From: Prevotellaceae bacterium
GTDB taxonomy: Bacteria > Bacteroidota > Bacteroidia > Bacteroidales > UBA932
DNA length: 6,050 bases
Direction of reading: 5' to 3'
NCBI GenBank assembly: GCA_031278135.1
Contig: JAITKY010000283.1
Span: 1 to 6,050, forward strand
Below the pieces are notes generated by a model. It saw only the letters and a program-made list of their open reading frames with translations, was not told where the DNA came from and made no database searches. This document shows, one piece after another, positions 1 through 5,194 of the stretch. Position 1 is the first letter of the stretch. Every line of letters starts with the position of its first letter. The position numbers and the translations under genes are program-made.

Positions 1-78
1 CAAATCAATTTTGCCTACAATTTTTATATTAATCTTCTTTCCTTCTATTTCTGTTTCCGTTTTGAAATACTCTTCCAT
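1..78 (-). CDS. N-terminus of an unidentified leftward gene (partial)
   Basis: Read on the minus strand, an ATG at 78 opens a frame that stays open to the window edge, giving 26 residues that begin MEEYFKTETEIEGKKINIKI and end VGKIDL. An in-frame TAA lies seven codons upstream of the ATG, so this is the first possible ATG of the frame and a plausible true start. The composition is charged (Glu/Lys) with alternating Ile/Val, as in a soluble protein opening with beta strands; there is no signal peptide or membrane segment. I do not recognise the family from so short a stretch. It is divergent from the metal-transport operon, so the long intergenic region would serve both directions. A perfect -7-like box lies about 90 bases upstream. 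The frame is too short to exclude chance. Confidence 0.45.
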   Translation of the reverse strand, partial: MEEYFKTETEIEGKKINIKIVGKIDL

Positions 79-112
79 ACTGTTGTTATTATTTGATTAA
101 TAATTTTTTACA

Positions 113-165
113 GATCCTGAGTCAGGCGTTACAATCAACAGAATTGTGGACGCTCTCGAATCCAG
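113..165 (-). other. Possible structured leader of the leftward gene
   Basis: The transcript of this GC-richer stretch, read leftward, could form short stems in a row: GGA/UCC at the promoter-proximal end, ACAAU/AUUGU (bases 131-135 with 143-147, 7-base loop) and CCUG/CAGG around a 3-base loop (bases 116-126, palindrome CCTGAGTCAGG on the plus strand). It ends about 35 bases before the ATG at 78. Each stem is short, so a regulatory RNA is a guess. The reasons to note it are the local GC rise and the position between a -7-like box and the start codon. Confidence 0.25.
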
Positions 166-168
166 ACA

Positions 169-176
169 CAAAGGTA
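169..176 (-). promoter_or_regulatory. Candidate Bacteroidota -7 box for the leftward gene
   Basis: On the minus strand the sequence is TACCTTTG, an exact match to the Bacteroidota sigma-ABfr -7 consensus TAnnTTTG. No TTTG sits at the expected distance upstream; a TTTTG lies only 11 bases away, too close. If used, transcription would start near 160 and leave an untranslated leader of roughly 80 bases before the ATG at 78. Short consensus matches occur by chance in AT-rich DNA, so this is tentative. Confidence 0.35.
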
Positions 177-236
177 ATGCTTTTTTACAAAACTGCATTT
201 TTTTTGTCAGCACGGATAAAAAATGCGAATAAATAA

Positions 237-331
237 TAGAGATTATGTCAAGTTATTTTTTATGAGAATAATTTCTCCGATTTATAACAAATTAATTTTC
301 AAAGTTGAAAAACAAACTACCATAATCTCTA
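237..331. repeat. 11 bp inverted repeat pair with a palindrome between the arms
   Basis: TAGAGATTATG at 237-247 is exactly complementary to CATAATCTCTA at 321-331, with 73 bases between the arms. Between them, TTTTCAA (296-302) and TTGAAAA (305-311) form a second perfect inverted repeat around AG. The enclosed sequence is AT-rich and has no open frame of note. An 11 bp match within 100 bases is more than usually expected by chance, though AT bias lowers its weight. It could be a protein-binding pair or a foldable RNA; no target-site duplication or transposase supports a mobile element. Confidence 0.4.
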
Positions 332-398
332 ATATATAACGACTTAATAAAACTCATAAAGAGATTCGAAATGTATAACACTATTTATAATGATGTTT

Positions 399-440
399 CC
401 ACTTATTAAAGTCGCGTAGCGACAACACTTTATTAATTGG
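399..440. repeat. Nested imperfect palindrome, cruciform or stem-loop
   Basis: A GC-rich core stem GTCGC (411-415) and GCGAC (419-423) closes a GTA loop. Outside it, CCACTTATTAAA (399-410) pairs with TTTATTAATTGG (429-440) at 10 of 12 positions, leaving a 5-base bulge (424-428) on the right. The whole element therefore folds back on itself over 42 bases and stands out in an otherwise AT-rich spacer. No T-tract follows on the plus strand, so it is not a simple terminator. It may be an operator, a REP-like dispersed palindrome or the remnant of a small mobile unit. Confidence 0.6.
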
Positions 441-504
441 TTATTTAAGATTTCACTCATCACTAATCCATAAAAATAGGGATATTATAACGATGATTTT
501 TGGG

Positions 505-558
505 GTTAAACATTTTGTAATCAATGTTATGGGCTTAGATGTTAAAATTTTGTAATCA
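505..558. repeat. Pair of direct repeats upstream of the metal operon
   Basis: GTTAAACATTTTGTAATCA (505-523) and GTTAAAATTTTGTAATCA (541-558) are identical apart from one inserted C. Their starts are 36 bases apart, and the pair ends about 100 bases before the CDF start codon. Two near-identical half-turn-rich sites upstream of an operon are what tandem regulator-binding sites look like. They match neither a Fur box nor a DtxR/MntR-type palindrome that I know, so the regulator is unknown. Confidence 0.55.
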
Positions 559-581
559 CATAAAATCACTATTTGTAGGTA

Positions 582-612
582 TTTAGTTCAGTGTTTTATT
601 TTCATATCTTTA
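582..612 (+). promoter_or_regulatory. Weak promoter candidate for the CDF-feoA-feoB operon
   Basis: TTTA (582-585), a 19-base spacer and TATCTTTA (605-612) resemble the Bacteroidota layout TTTG-N19-TAnnTTTG with one mismatch in each box. A start near 618-620 would give a leader of about 40 bases before the ATG at 660. A TTTTG at 548-552 and a TTTG at 572-575 are alternative -33 elements, but no -7 box fits them at the right distance. Confidence 0.3.
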
Positions 613-614
613 CG

Positions 615-636
615 CCCTCAAATAAAGGGATTTTTT
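615..636 (+). terminator. Short hairpin plus T-tract just before the operon (attenuator-like)
   Basis: CCCT (615-618) pairs with AGGG (626-629) around a 7-base loop. One A follows, then six Ts (631-636). With only four base pairs this is a weak intrinsic terminator at best. Its location is notable: it lies inside the predicted leader, 23 bases before the CDF ATG, and its right arm contains AAAGGGA, the only Shine-Dalgarno-like string near the start. It could act as an attenuator, could mask a ribosome site, or could be chance. Confidence 0.25.
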
Positions 637-637
637 A

Positions 638-673
638 ATGGTATTATTTGAATTACAATATGGTACGTCATAA
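638..673 (+). CDS. Possible 11-residue leader peptide overlapping the CDF start
   Basis: An ATG at 638 opens a frame coding for MVLFELQYGTS and stops at TAA 671-673. It overlaps the beginning of the CDF gene (ATG 660) in another frame. AAAGGGA lies 8 bases before this ATG, a better ribosome site than anything ahead of the CDF ATG. This would allow translational coupling, with ribosomes ending on the micro-ORF and restarting close by. The peptide resembles nothing I know and has no run of metal-binding residues. It could easily be a chance frame. Confidence 0.2.
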   Translation: MVLFELQYGTS

Positions 674-1586
674 TCACAATCATGGAAACGTGCACAGTCA
701 CGGCGAAAAACATGAACACGTTCATGAAAATTCCGGTATTGGGATAGCGTTTTTTCTGAATCTTGCGTTCAGCGTGATAGAAATCGTCGGAGGATATTTG
801 ACTAACAGTGTAGCAATACTTTCGGACGCTTTGCACGACTTGGGCGACAGTTTTTCGCTTGCACTGGCGTGGTATTTTCAACGACTGTCGAAGAAAAAGC
901 GCGATTCGAAATATTCGTACGGTTATCGCAGATTTTCGTTGCTTGGAGCGCTTATTAATTCGGCAGTTTTGTTGACCGGATCGATTTTCGTTATCAGCGA
1001 AAGCGTTAGCCGGCTTGCGTCGCCCGAAGCCGTTGATGCTAATGGGATGTTGATACTTGCGGTTTTCGGGATTGTCATCAACGGAATTGCCATGCTGAAA
1101 CTGCGAAATCGACATTCGTTGAACGAACGCACTGTAGCGCTGCATCTGCTTGAAGATGTACTTGGTTGGACGGCAGTGCTTGTAGCGAGCGTTGTGATGA
1201 TGTTCGTCAAAATTCCGGCGCTCGACCCGATATTGTCGTTGGGAATTGCCTGTTACATATTGTTTAATATCTACAACAATCTGCGTGATACATTGAGAGT
1301 TATCTTGCAGGGTACGCCCGAAAATATCGATGGTGACGAAATAGAAAGAGCACTGTTGAGCGTCGAAGGCATTGAATCTGTGCACGATTTACATCTGTGG
1401 ACTATGGACGGCGAATTTAATATTTCGTCTGTTCACATCGTTGTCGGAAAAAATCGGGATAATCGCAGTATAACGGAAATAAAAAATCAGGCAAAACAGA
1501 TAATGAAACAGTATAATATTCAACATTCTACCGTCGAAACGGAGCAGAGTGAAGAAAACTGTGAATACAGTGAAACATGTTGTTAA
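660..1586 (+). CDS. Cation diffusion facilitator (CDF) metal exporter, zinc type
   Basis: This is a 308-residue inner-membrane CDF transporter, which exports divalent cations from the cytosol, usually in exchange for protons. The N-terminus is a histidine-rich tail (8 His among residues 4-22). About six membrane segments follow, near 27-47, 50-72, 93-118, 126-147, 157-185 and 191-212. The transport-site residues are visible: H59 and D63 in segment 2, H162 and D166 in segment 5. The HxxxD/HxxxD pattern is that of the ZitB/CzcD zinc-type branch. The cytosolic C-terminal domain (about 215-290) contains the family motif VHDLHLW (241-247). The protein ends with C301 and the pair C307-C308, possibly an extra metal ligand. 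I chose ATG 660; TTG at 648 would add only four residues. feoA starts 11 bases after the stop, so the genes are probably co-transcribed. Zinc is the likeliest substrate from the motif; iron, cobalt or cadmium cannot be excluded. Confidence 0.94.
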   Translation: MVRHNHNHGNVHSHGEKHEHVHENSGIGIAFFLNLAFSVIEIVGGYLTNSVAILSDALHDLGDSFSLALAWYFQRLSKKKRDSKYSYGYRRFSLLGALINSAVLLTGSIFVISESVSRLASPEAVDANGMLILAVFGIVINGIAMLKLRNRHSLNERTVALHLLEDVLGWTAVLVASVVMMFVKIPALDPILSLGIACYILFNIYNNLRDTLRVILQGTPENIDGDEIERALLSVEGIESVHDLHLWTMDGEFNISSVHIVVGKNRDNRSITEIKNQAKQIMKQYNIQHSTVETEQSEENCEYSETCC

Positions 1587-1597
1587 ACAGTATAGTT

Positions 1598-1840
1598 ATG
1601 GAAAATAAATTATTGGGAGAATTTAAGCCGGGCGAAAAGGGAACAGTCGAAAAACTCACTGTACTCGGACCATTGCGCAGGCGTCTGTTAGACATGGGGA
1701 TAACGCCCGGAACAGAAATCATTTTTAACAAAGTCGCTCCGCTTGGCGACCCTGTCGAAATCCGTTTGCGGGGATATAAGTTGGCGATAAGGAAAACCGA
1801 AGCCGAAGCGGTGTTAATGAAAAAGGAGGATAAGTCATGA
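1598..1840 (+). CDS. feoA: Ferrous iron transport protein A
   Basis: This is an 80-residue cytosolic SH3-like protein that works with the FeoB iron importer; its exact role, regulator or scaffold, is unsettled for the family. The expected landmarks are present: the opening L5-x-x-F-K-P-G-E-K-G-x-V17, the central R27-R-R-L-L-D-M-G-I-T-P-G38, and the late segment around P48-L-G-D-P-V-E-I-R-L-R-G59-Y-K-L-A-I-R65. The size is typical for a stand-alone FeoA. An in-frame ATG at 1577 would add seven residues (MLLNSIV) and overlap the CDF end; I prefer 1598 because it fits the family's usual start and leaves a clean 11-base gap. The stop overlaps the feoB start as ATGA, a sign of coupled translation. 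In some organisms FeoA is fused to FeoB; here it is separate. Confidence 0.93.
   Translation: MENKLLGEFKPGEKGTVEKLTVLGPLRRRLLDMGITPGTEIIFNKVAPLGDPVEIRLRGYKLAIRKTEAEAVLMKKEDKS
1821..1829 (+). promoter_or_regulatory. Strong Shine-Dalgarno for feoB
   Basis: AAAAGGAGG lies inside the 3' end of feoA and ends 7 bases before the feoB ATG at 1837. It is the only strong ribosome site in the window, since most starts here lack one as is usual in Bacteroidota. It fixes the feoB start and suggests that FeoB is translated efficiently on its own as well as by coupling to feoA. Confidence 0.7.
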
Positions 1841-4098
1841 GATTTGCAATAGCAGGAAACCCGAACAGCGGTAAAACTACGCTGTTCAACTCGTTGACCG
1901 GCAGCAATGCTCATGTCGGCAACTGGCCCGGCGTGACGGTCGATAAAAAAGAAGGCGTCTATCGATTTCGACACAGCAATAATACGGTCGAAAAAATCAG
2001 CGTCATCGACTTGCCTGGTATATATTCCCTCTCGCCATATACGCCCGAAGAAGTCATTGCACGACAGTTTATTATGGACGAAAAACCCGACCTGATCATA
2101 AACATCGTCGATAGCACCAACCTCGAACGCAATCTTTATCTCACCACGCAATTGCTCGAAATGGATGTACCTGTTGTGGTTGCGCTCAACATGATGGACG
2201 TTATCAAACGAGAAGGCTCGATTATCGATTACGAAGTTTTGTCGCAGATACTCGGCATTCCGGTTGTTCCTGTCAGCGCGTTGAAATCCGGCAATGTCAA
2301 GTTGTTGATGAACAGATGTGTCGAGTACGTAAAAACGCCACGTAAAGGCTCGTCATTCCTGTCATCTACCGCCCTCGCCGAACAGTACGAAAAAGTGTTG
2401 AAACTTGTCGATGAACACAATATCAAACATCCGGTATTCCACGCTATCAAACTTCTCGAAAACGATTCTATCGAGTTGATGCACGACGCCACGCTTTCCG
2501 CCGGTATCCAAAACCTTAAATTAGAATACGAAAAAAACGAAAAACCTTTTGATTACGAAGCCGAAATTGCTGATTTACGCTATAAATTCATCACTAACAA
2601 TATCAAACCCCAAGTTGTAAAGGTGCTCAAAAACACGGGAGCCGCAAGCTCCGAAAAGATCGACCGTATTTTGACGCATCGATTGTGGGGATTGCCTGTT
2701 TTTCTGGTTCTTATGTTTGCGATTTTCCATATTATTTTTTCGAAGGATTTTTTATTCTTCAAAAGTTTCGGAATCATGGAATTTGACGGTCCCGACGGGC
2801 TTTCAAGTCTGGGCATATTGCTGAAGGGTTATATGGAATATTTTCAGAATTTTGTGATGACACACACGGACTTATTTCTCAAAAACGCCGGCGCTTACGA
2901 TTGGGCGCGAGGAGCAATCGTTGACGGTCTGCTGAAAGGTGTCTGTTCGGTACTAACGTTTTTACCACAGATTTTACTGCTTTTTCTGTCGCTGTCGATA
3001 CTCGAAGACAGTGGTTACATGTCGCGCATAGCGTTCATTCTCGACCGTGCGTTAAGACGTTTCGGTTTGTCGGGCAAAGCGTTCATACCGATGTTGATGG
3101 GTTTTGGCTGTTCCGTTCCGGCAATGATGGGAACGCGGACATTGGAAAGCGTAAAGGAAAAACGTATGACGCTCATGCTGATACCGTTTTTTTCGTGCGG
3201 AGCGAAAATGGTAATCTGGGCGACTGTCGTTCCTGCAGTCTTCAAGAATAATGCTGATTTTGTGATCTTTTGCATTTATATCACCGGTATTGCCGTTGCG
3301 ATTATCGGGGCTATAGCGCTCAAAAAAACCGTTTTCAAAGGAATCAAGTCGAATTTTGTTCTGGAACTGCCTGTATATCGTTATCCTCGCCTGAAAAGCA
3401 TCTCGTTCCAACTGTGGGAAAAACTGAAAGGATTTTTGACTACCGTTACTACCGTAATAGCCGCATCGACATTGATTATCTGGTTTCTACAGAACTTCGA
3501 CACAAGTCTGAATATGGTTTCCGAAAACAGTGATTCGTGTATCCTGAAAATTTTTGGCGACGCTATCAAATGGGTTTTTGTCCCGCTGGGTTTCGCCCAT
3601 GGTCCCGACAACTGGAAACTGATTGTGGCGATTCTCACTGGACTGCTTGCAAAAGAAGCGGTTGTGTCCACAATGGGAGTGCTGTACAAAGCAAAAGGAT
3701 ACGCCACCGACACTCACGACAGCGATGCCAATGCCATATCCGGTAAAGAAGAATCGGTGACGACTGCTCTGGCTGCCAACGCTGTATTCACACCTTTGAC
3801 TGCCATATCGTTTGTGGTGTTCAATCTTTTGGTTATACCCTGTTTTGCCGCCGTAGCAACCGCACGTTCGGAACTGAAAAGCGCTAAATGGACATTTTTC
3901 GTTATATTTTTCTGGTTTGCAACAGCGTGGATTATCAGTTTCATAGTGTATCAAACCGGCGTATTGCTCAAAGAAGTAAACTTGATAAACCGGATTATCG
4001 GAGTATTTATAATCGTTATAATCTTATTTTCGATTTTCCGCCGTAAAAAAAAGAAAAACAAATGCATTGGCTGCGATAAATGCCCGAAAGGAATTTAG
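1837..4098 (+). CDS. feoB: Ferrous iron transporter B (GTPase-linked permease)
   Basis: This 753-residue inner-membrane protein imports Fe(II). The N-terminal G domain is complete: G1 GNPNSGKTT (7-15), the switch region with N29-W-P-G-V-T34, G3 DLPG (58-61), G4 NMMD (118-121) and G5 with S147-A148. A helical regulatory domain follows to about residue 275. The membrane part starts near 284 and carries both Gate motifs, GFGCSVPA with C425 and PFFSCGAK with C454, plus the conserved LLAKEAVVSTMGVLY segment. The frame is intact and the length is normal. The C-terminus, after a last membrane helix, has a lysine/arginine run and a C743-x-x-C746-x-x-C749 tail of unknown role, perhaps binding metal or an Fe-S cluster. 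No FeoC follows. Translation starts at the ATGA overlap with feoA. In this operon it supplies iron under low-oxygen or reducing conditions, where Fe(II) is the available form. Confidence 0.98.
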   Translation: MRFAIAGNPNSGKTTLFNSLTGSNAHVGNWPGVTVDKKEGVYRFRHSNNTVEKISVIDLPGIYSLSPYTPEEVIARQFIMDEKPDLIINIVDSTNLERNLYLTTQLLEMDVPVVVALNMMDVIKREGSIIDYEVLSQILGIPVVPVSALKSGNVKLLMNRCVEYVKTPRKGSSFLSSTALAEQYEKVLKLVDEHNIKHPVFHAIKLLENDSIELMHDATLSAGIQNLKLEYEKNEKPFDYEAEIADLRYKFITNNIKPQVVKVLKNTGAASSEKIDRILTHRLWGLPVFLVLMFAIFHIIFSKDFLFFKSFGIMEFDGPDGLSSLGILLKGYMEYFQNFVMTHTDLFLKNAGAYDWARGAIVDGLLKGVCSVLTFLPQILLLFLSLSILEDSGYMSRIAFILDRALRRFGLSGKAFIPMLMGFGCSVPAMMGTRTLESVKEKRMTLMLIPFFSCGAKMVIWATVVPAVFKNNADFVIFCIYITGIAVAIIGAIALKKTVFKGIKSNFVLELPVYRYPRLKSISFQLWEKLKGFLTTVTTVIAASTLIIWFLQNFDTSLNMVSENSDSCILKIFGDAIKWVFVPLGFAHGPDNWKLIVAILTGLLAKEAVVSTMGVLYKAKGYATDTHDSDANAISGKEESVTTALAANAVFTPLTAISFVVFNLLVIPCFAAVATARSELKSAKWTFFVIFFWFATAWIISFIVYQTGVLLKEVNLINRIIGVFIIVIILFSIFRRKKKKNKCIGCDKCPKGI

Positions 4099-4118
4099 AA
4101 ATTTAGCAGGCTAATTTC
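4098..4118 (+). terminator. Hairpin immediately after feoB
   Basis: GAAATTTAG (4098-4106) pairs with CTAATTTC (4111-4118), with one bulged T, around a CAGG loop. The stem begins on the last base of the feoB stop codon. No proper T-run follows, only AT-rich sequence with an ATTTAATTTT stretch about 12 bases on. It may mark or stabilise the 3' end of the operon message rather than be a strong intrinsic terminator. Confidence 0.4.
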
Positions 4119-4145
4119 AAATATCTATTTAATTTTCTACTTTTG
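4115..4145 (+). promoter_or_regulatory. Promoter candidate for the YitT-family gene
   Basis: TTTC (4115-4118), a 19-base spacer and TACTTTTG (4138-4145) fit the Bacteroidota TTTG-N19-TAnnTTTG layout, with a perfect -7 box and one mismatch in the -33 box. Transcription would begin near 4152, giving a leader of about 25 bases before the ATG at 4177. The -33 box overlaps the right arm of the post-feoB hairpin. This suggests that the downstream gene is not simply part of the feo operon. Confidence 0.5.
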
Positions 4146-4176
4146 TCTTGTAAATATTATAAGTAAAATTTAGAAA

Positions 4177-5076
4177 ATGAGCATTGTATCGATTCTTAAA
4201 ACTATTAAAGCATACGTAATTATATCCATTGGTATATTTATTTATTCATTTGCATGGAAAGCGTTTTTGATACCTAATGAGATAGCGGGAGGCGGTGTTG
4301 CCGGTGTTGCTACGGTTATATATTTCGTTTCCGGAGCAAAAATTTCGACAGGTATAACTATTTTGGTAATCAATGCTATCTTGTTGACAATAGCGTTTTA
4401 TATTTTAGGCAAGGGCTTCGGAGCAAAAACGATTTATGGCGTTGTATTCCTGTCGATAATGTTTTCCGTGCTTAAATCGCCGGAAGCGATATCCAGTCAA
4501 TTCAACGAAAGCGACAAACTGATTTGCGCCATTATCGGCGGTATTCTCGGCGGAGTCGGCGTAGTGCTGACTTTCAGGCAAGGAGGCAGTACCGGAGGAA
4601 CAGACATTATCGCCATGATCCTCAACAAGTACTACAATACTACTCCCGGCAGGGTGTTGCTTTATTGCGACATGGTAATCATTGGCTTGTCGTACTTTAT
4701 CAATCACGATATCCGGACCATCATCTACGGATATGTGGTAATGGGTATATTTTCCTATACAATTGATTTATTGTTGTCGGGAAATAAACAGTCGGTTCAG
4801 ATATTGATTTTTTCGCGCAAATACAAGGATATTGCCGATTCTGTGGTGTTCCTGAAAAAGCGAGGCGTGACAGCGCTCGACGCAACAGGATGGTACACAC
4901 AGGAAACAACCAAAGTATTGATTGTCCTCGTGCGTAAACAGGAACTGAATGATGTCTATCGTATCGTCAAATCCATTGATCCTGACGCTCTTATATCTGT
5001 TGCAAATGTGATGGGAGTATTCGGAAAAGGTTTCGACATTATAAAAACATCGAAAAAGAAAAAGTATCTGATTTGA
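4177..5076 (+). CDS. YitT family membrane protein with C-terminal DUF2179 domain
   Basis: This 299-residue protein has the YitT layout: about five to six hydrophobic segments in residues 12-205, then a soluble C-terminal DUF2179 domain at about 210-295. Recognisable family segments are the FLIPNEIAGGGVAGVATVI stretch (30-48), the glycine-rich GGILGGVGVVLTFRQGG run (121-137), and STGGTDI (138-144). The soluble part ends with the family's VANVMGVFGKGFD segment. The family is widespread and of uncertain function; transport or uptake roles have been suggested, but I would not assign a substrate. The ATG at 4177 is preceded by an A-rich stretch rather than a Shine-Dalgarno, as is usual here. It lies 78 bases after feoB with its own promoter candidate, so it is probably a separate unit, though read-through from feoB is possible. 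The protein ends with a lysine-rich tail. Confidence 0.93.
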   Translation: MSIVSILKTIKAYVIISIGIFIYSFAWKAFLIPNEIAGGGVAGVATVIYFVSGAKISTGITILVINAILLTIAFYILGKGFGAKTIYGVVFLSIMFSVLKSPEAISSQFNESDKLICAIIGGILGGVGVVLTFRQGGSTGGTDIIAMILNKYYNTTPGRVLLYCDMVIIGLSYFINHDIRTIIYGYVVMGIFSYTIDLLLSGNKQSVQILIFSRKYKDIADSVVFLKKRGVTALDATGWYTQETTKVLIVLVRKQELNDVYRIVKSIDPDALISVANVMGVFGKGFDIIKTSKKKKYLI

Positions 5077-5080
5077 TTTT

Positions 5081-5096
5081 TTTCCGGAAATTTTTG
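5081..5096 (+). terminator. Palindrome and T-run after the YitT-family gene
   Basis: TTTCCGGAAA (5081-5090) is a perfect 10 bp palindrome starting four bases after the stop of the upstream gene, followed by TTTTTG. As RNA the stem would be only about three pairs once a loop is allowed, so it is at best a weak terminator. It may equally be a binding site. Confidence 0.25.
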
Positions 5097-5120
5097 CACA
5101 CAGATTTTTGCAGATTTACA
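5091..5120. repeat. Short tandem-like repeat upstream of the DUF1703 gene
   Basis: TTTTTGCA occurs at 5091-5098 and again at 5105-5112, a 14-base period. CAGATTT occurs at 5101-5107 and 5111-5117. The result is a low-complexity block of TTTTTGCACA / CAGATTTTTG / CAGATTTACA. Such CAGATTT-rich blocks could be a dispersed intergenic repeat, but only this one copy cluster is visible in the window. Confidence 0.4.
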
Positions 5121-5140
5121 TCAATGTTTTATTATGTTTA

Positions 5141-5170
5141 TTTCGTTATTGTAAAAAATCATTATATTTG
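5141..5170 (+). promoter_or_regulatory. Promoter candidate for the DUF1703 gene
   Basis: TATATTTG (5163-5170) is an exact TAnnTTTG -7 box. TTTC (5141-5144) lies 18 bases upstream as a one-mismatch -33 box. A start near 5177 would leave a leader of about 18 bases before the ATG at 5195, a compact and believable arrangement. It implies the gene is transcribed independently of the YitT-family gene. Confidence 0.5.
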
Positions 5171-5194
5171 CATCAATTTTAAATAACAAATAAG

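Larger units (their letters stand above)
79..637. other. Divergent intergenic region, about 560 bp, no convincing gene
   Basis: This stretch separates the leftward partial gene from the rightward CDF-feoA-feoB operon. Most of it is strongly AT-rich. About 111-180 is clearly richer (33 G/C in 70 bases) and carries short open frames on both strands, but none with a convincing protein. Working from left to right it holds a candidate leftward promoter and leader, an 11 bp inverted repeat pair (237-247 and 321-331), a 7 bp palindrome (296-311), a nested hairpin (399-440), a direct repeat pair (505-523 and 541-558), a weak rightward promoter candidate (582-612) and a short hairpin followed by Ts (615-636). 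I see no tRNA, known riboswitch or clear Fur box. Confidence 0.7.

Noticed and set aside
145..176. TCGAATCC string resembling a tRNA T-loop
   Set aside because: The flanking five bases do not pair as a T-stem on either strand, and no anticodon or acceptor stem can be built around it.
97..198. 33-residue open frame on the minus strand starting at ATG 198
   Set aside because: It is short, overlaps the likely promoter and leader of the leftward gene, has no ribosome site and resembles no family I know. It is kept only as an alternative within a finding.
237..440. Small insertion element or MITE
   Set aside because: Inverted repeats exist, but no matching target-site duplications or transposase fragment could be seen, and the repeat arms are unrelated to one another.
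648..659. TTG at 648 as the CDF start
   Set aside because: It adds only four residues, has no ribosome site and is a rarer start codon than the in-frame ATG at 660.
470..660. NiCo (czcD-type) or Mn riboswitch, or a Fur box, before the metal operon
   Set aside because: I could not find the conserved GC-rich helices of those riboswitches or a recognisable 19 bp Fur palindrome in this AT-rich stretch. A covariance-model search would be decisive.
618..1385. A 255-codon open frame on the minus strand opposite the CDF gene
   Set aside because: Its translation is rich in Arg, Gln, Asn and Tyr without any domain, while the opposite strand encodes an unmistakable CDF transporter. It is a shadow of that gene's codon pattern.
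1577..1597. Upstream ATG as the feoA start, overlapping the CDF end
   Set aside because: The extra residues MLLNSIV do not fit the usual FeoA start. ATG 1598 gives a typical 80-residue protein. The overlap version cannot be fully excluded.
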